Of a stretch of 64,000 nt of DNA, positions 63,005 through 64,000 are shown piece by piece. Numbering within the stretch: the first letter of the stretch is position 1; every line of letters begins with the position of its first letter. Source of the stretch: Pseudorasbora parva (taxonomy: Eukaryota; Chordata; Actinopteri; Cypriniformes; Gobionidae); the NCBI RefSeq assembly GCF_024679245.1, contig NC_090182.1:25454274-25518273 (forward strand), given 5' to 3'. The notes beneath the pieces were generated by a model, which was given only the letters and a program-made list of their open reading frames with translations, had not been told where the DNA came from and did not search any database. A program made the position numbers and the translations under genes.

Positions 63005-64000
63005 CAAAACCAGGGGTCTCATTTATAAAGCGTGCATACGCACAAAACGGGGCTAGAAACGTACGTAAGCCAGTTCCCACGCAAAGGTTGTTATCTATAA
63101 AAAACAAATTTGACGGGAGAATGTGTGCACCTTTAAGCAAACTTTGAGCTGTGTGTATGCACATTCTGGAGACAAAGGGAATTGGCGACACAGATGGTGA
63201 AGTCGTGAACTGAAGTTAGAACTGTAGAAAATAAATTTGAGAATTAATGACATTTAATTTTCACTCCATTTCATACGTTATAACCCTATTATCATGAAGA
63301 TTAAATCCAACAGTGTTATTTGTGCCGATTGTTTTAGGCTATATACATCTAGTAAAATCCAAACGGAATTCAAAATGTATTTATATAATATTCATTATAT
63401 AATAATAATAATCAGCGCTGCCTTACAGTCACATTGTCCACAACGGGAGTGCAGGAGGAGATGGCGCGACTACATGTGATACAGAATAGCATGAAATACC
63501 CTTTTATTAGAGAGCTGTGAACACAAGACGATTAAATATTTATATTAATGTACATATATTATAAAATGTCAAATTCTGCAAATATAGTCATAAAGCACAA
63601 TCACTCATCAGTCCTAACTATTACAGTGTTCATTACAAAACCGCCATGAAGCAGCATGTGTTCACTATAACATTTTCGTCTTAATTTTTCGCCTACAAAT
63701 TAATTCTGTGATTTTGTCAAGGTGTTAACGATTAGTCTATTTGTTGGAAACATAAATCCTCTGGTGACCGGGTATTTAAGGCTTCATGATGGCACTGCTG
63801 GACCTGTTGGAGGATTACACCAATGGCAGAATAAGGAGAGAACGAGTTCATTCAGGGACATTATCAGCAAAACTGCATGAATTTGATTTGATTTGAAATG
63901 TTTAAAATTAACAAAATATTTGTAATTAAAATAACACTTTATTTTTTTATTTTTAAATCCCCGAGAAGTATTTTATACAATTTTGTTTTTATGGAAATTT
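63005..64000 (+). pseudogene. Left part of a decayed PIF/Harbinger-type transposon (runs off the window)
   Basis: 'ggggtctcatttataaagcgtgcatacgcacaaaacgggg' resembles the terminal sequence of a Harbinger-group element common in fish. At 63788 a frame starts MMALLDLLEDYTNGRIRRERV, the usual N-terminus of HARBI1-like transposases. After RERV the next conserved block, FRD, is in another frame (the expected phrase is displaced by 'ca' near 63852-63856). A stop follows soon in either frame, so the copy is broken. The catalytic region would lie beyond the window. Confidence 0.6.

Overview
The window is vertebrate nuclear DNA and most probably comes from a cyprinid-type fish. It holds split genes with GT-AG introns, long AT and GT microsatellites, and dense small DNA-transposon copies of kinds common in carp-like fish. 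These include elements opening with 'agttcacccaaaaatg', MITEs ending in 'tacactacc...ggtagtgta', Tc1 relatives, and hAT-like elements with 8-bp target duplications. There are no operons, phage or CRISPR arrays. The genes were assembled by joining conceptual exons at splice sites with phase checking; this is a sequence reading, not transcript evidence.

Layout, left to right. (1) 322-415: the last coding exon of an unidentified + strand gene, ending in a poly(A) signal. (2) 1247-8501, minus strand: a complete clic2-like chloride intracellular channel gene in six exons, convergent with the first gene. (3) 14024-17230, plus: eva1c-like, a membrane protein with two SUEL lectin domains, in seven visible exons; its 5' signal-peptide exon was not found. 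(4) 19343-38832, plus: a complete ocrl-like inositol polyphosphate 5-phosphatase in 24 coding exons, including a 24-nt microexon at the position of the alternatively spliced human OCRL exon, followed by a long probable 3'UTR. (5) 41472-54818, plus: a complete, divergent, tailless intermediate-filament gene in ten exons with its own TATA box. (6) 55-64 kb: no conventional gene recognised. This part holds mobile-element copies, a THAP-domain exon lying antisense to another short reading frame, possible conserved non-coding blocks, and the left part of a decayed PIF/Harbinger transposon running off the window.

The genes are not an obvious functional module. clic2 encodes a glutathione-transferase-fold protein, eva1c a transmembrane guidance-receptor type, ocrl a membrane-trafficking lipid phosphatase, and the last a cytoskeletal filament subunit. 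I see no new multi-gene system. The more unusual content is the transposon-in-transposon structure (up to three levels deep), the antisense THAP locus, the ocrl microexon and linker motifs, and the divergent filament gene.
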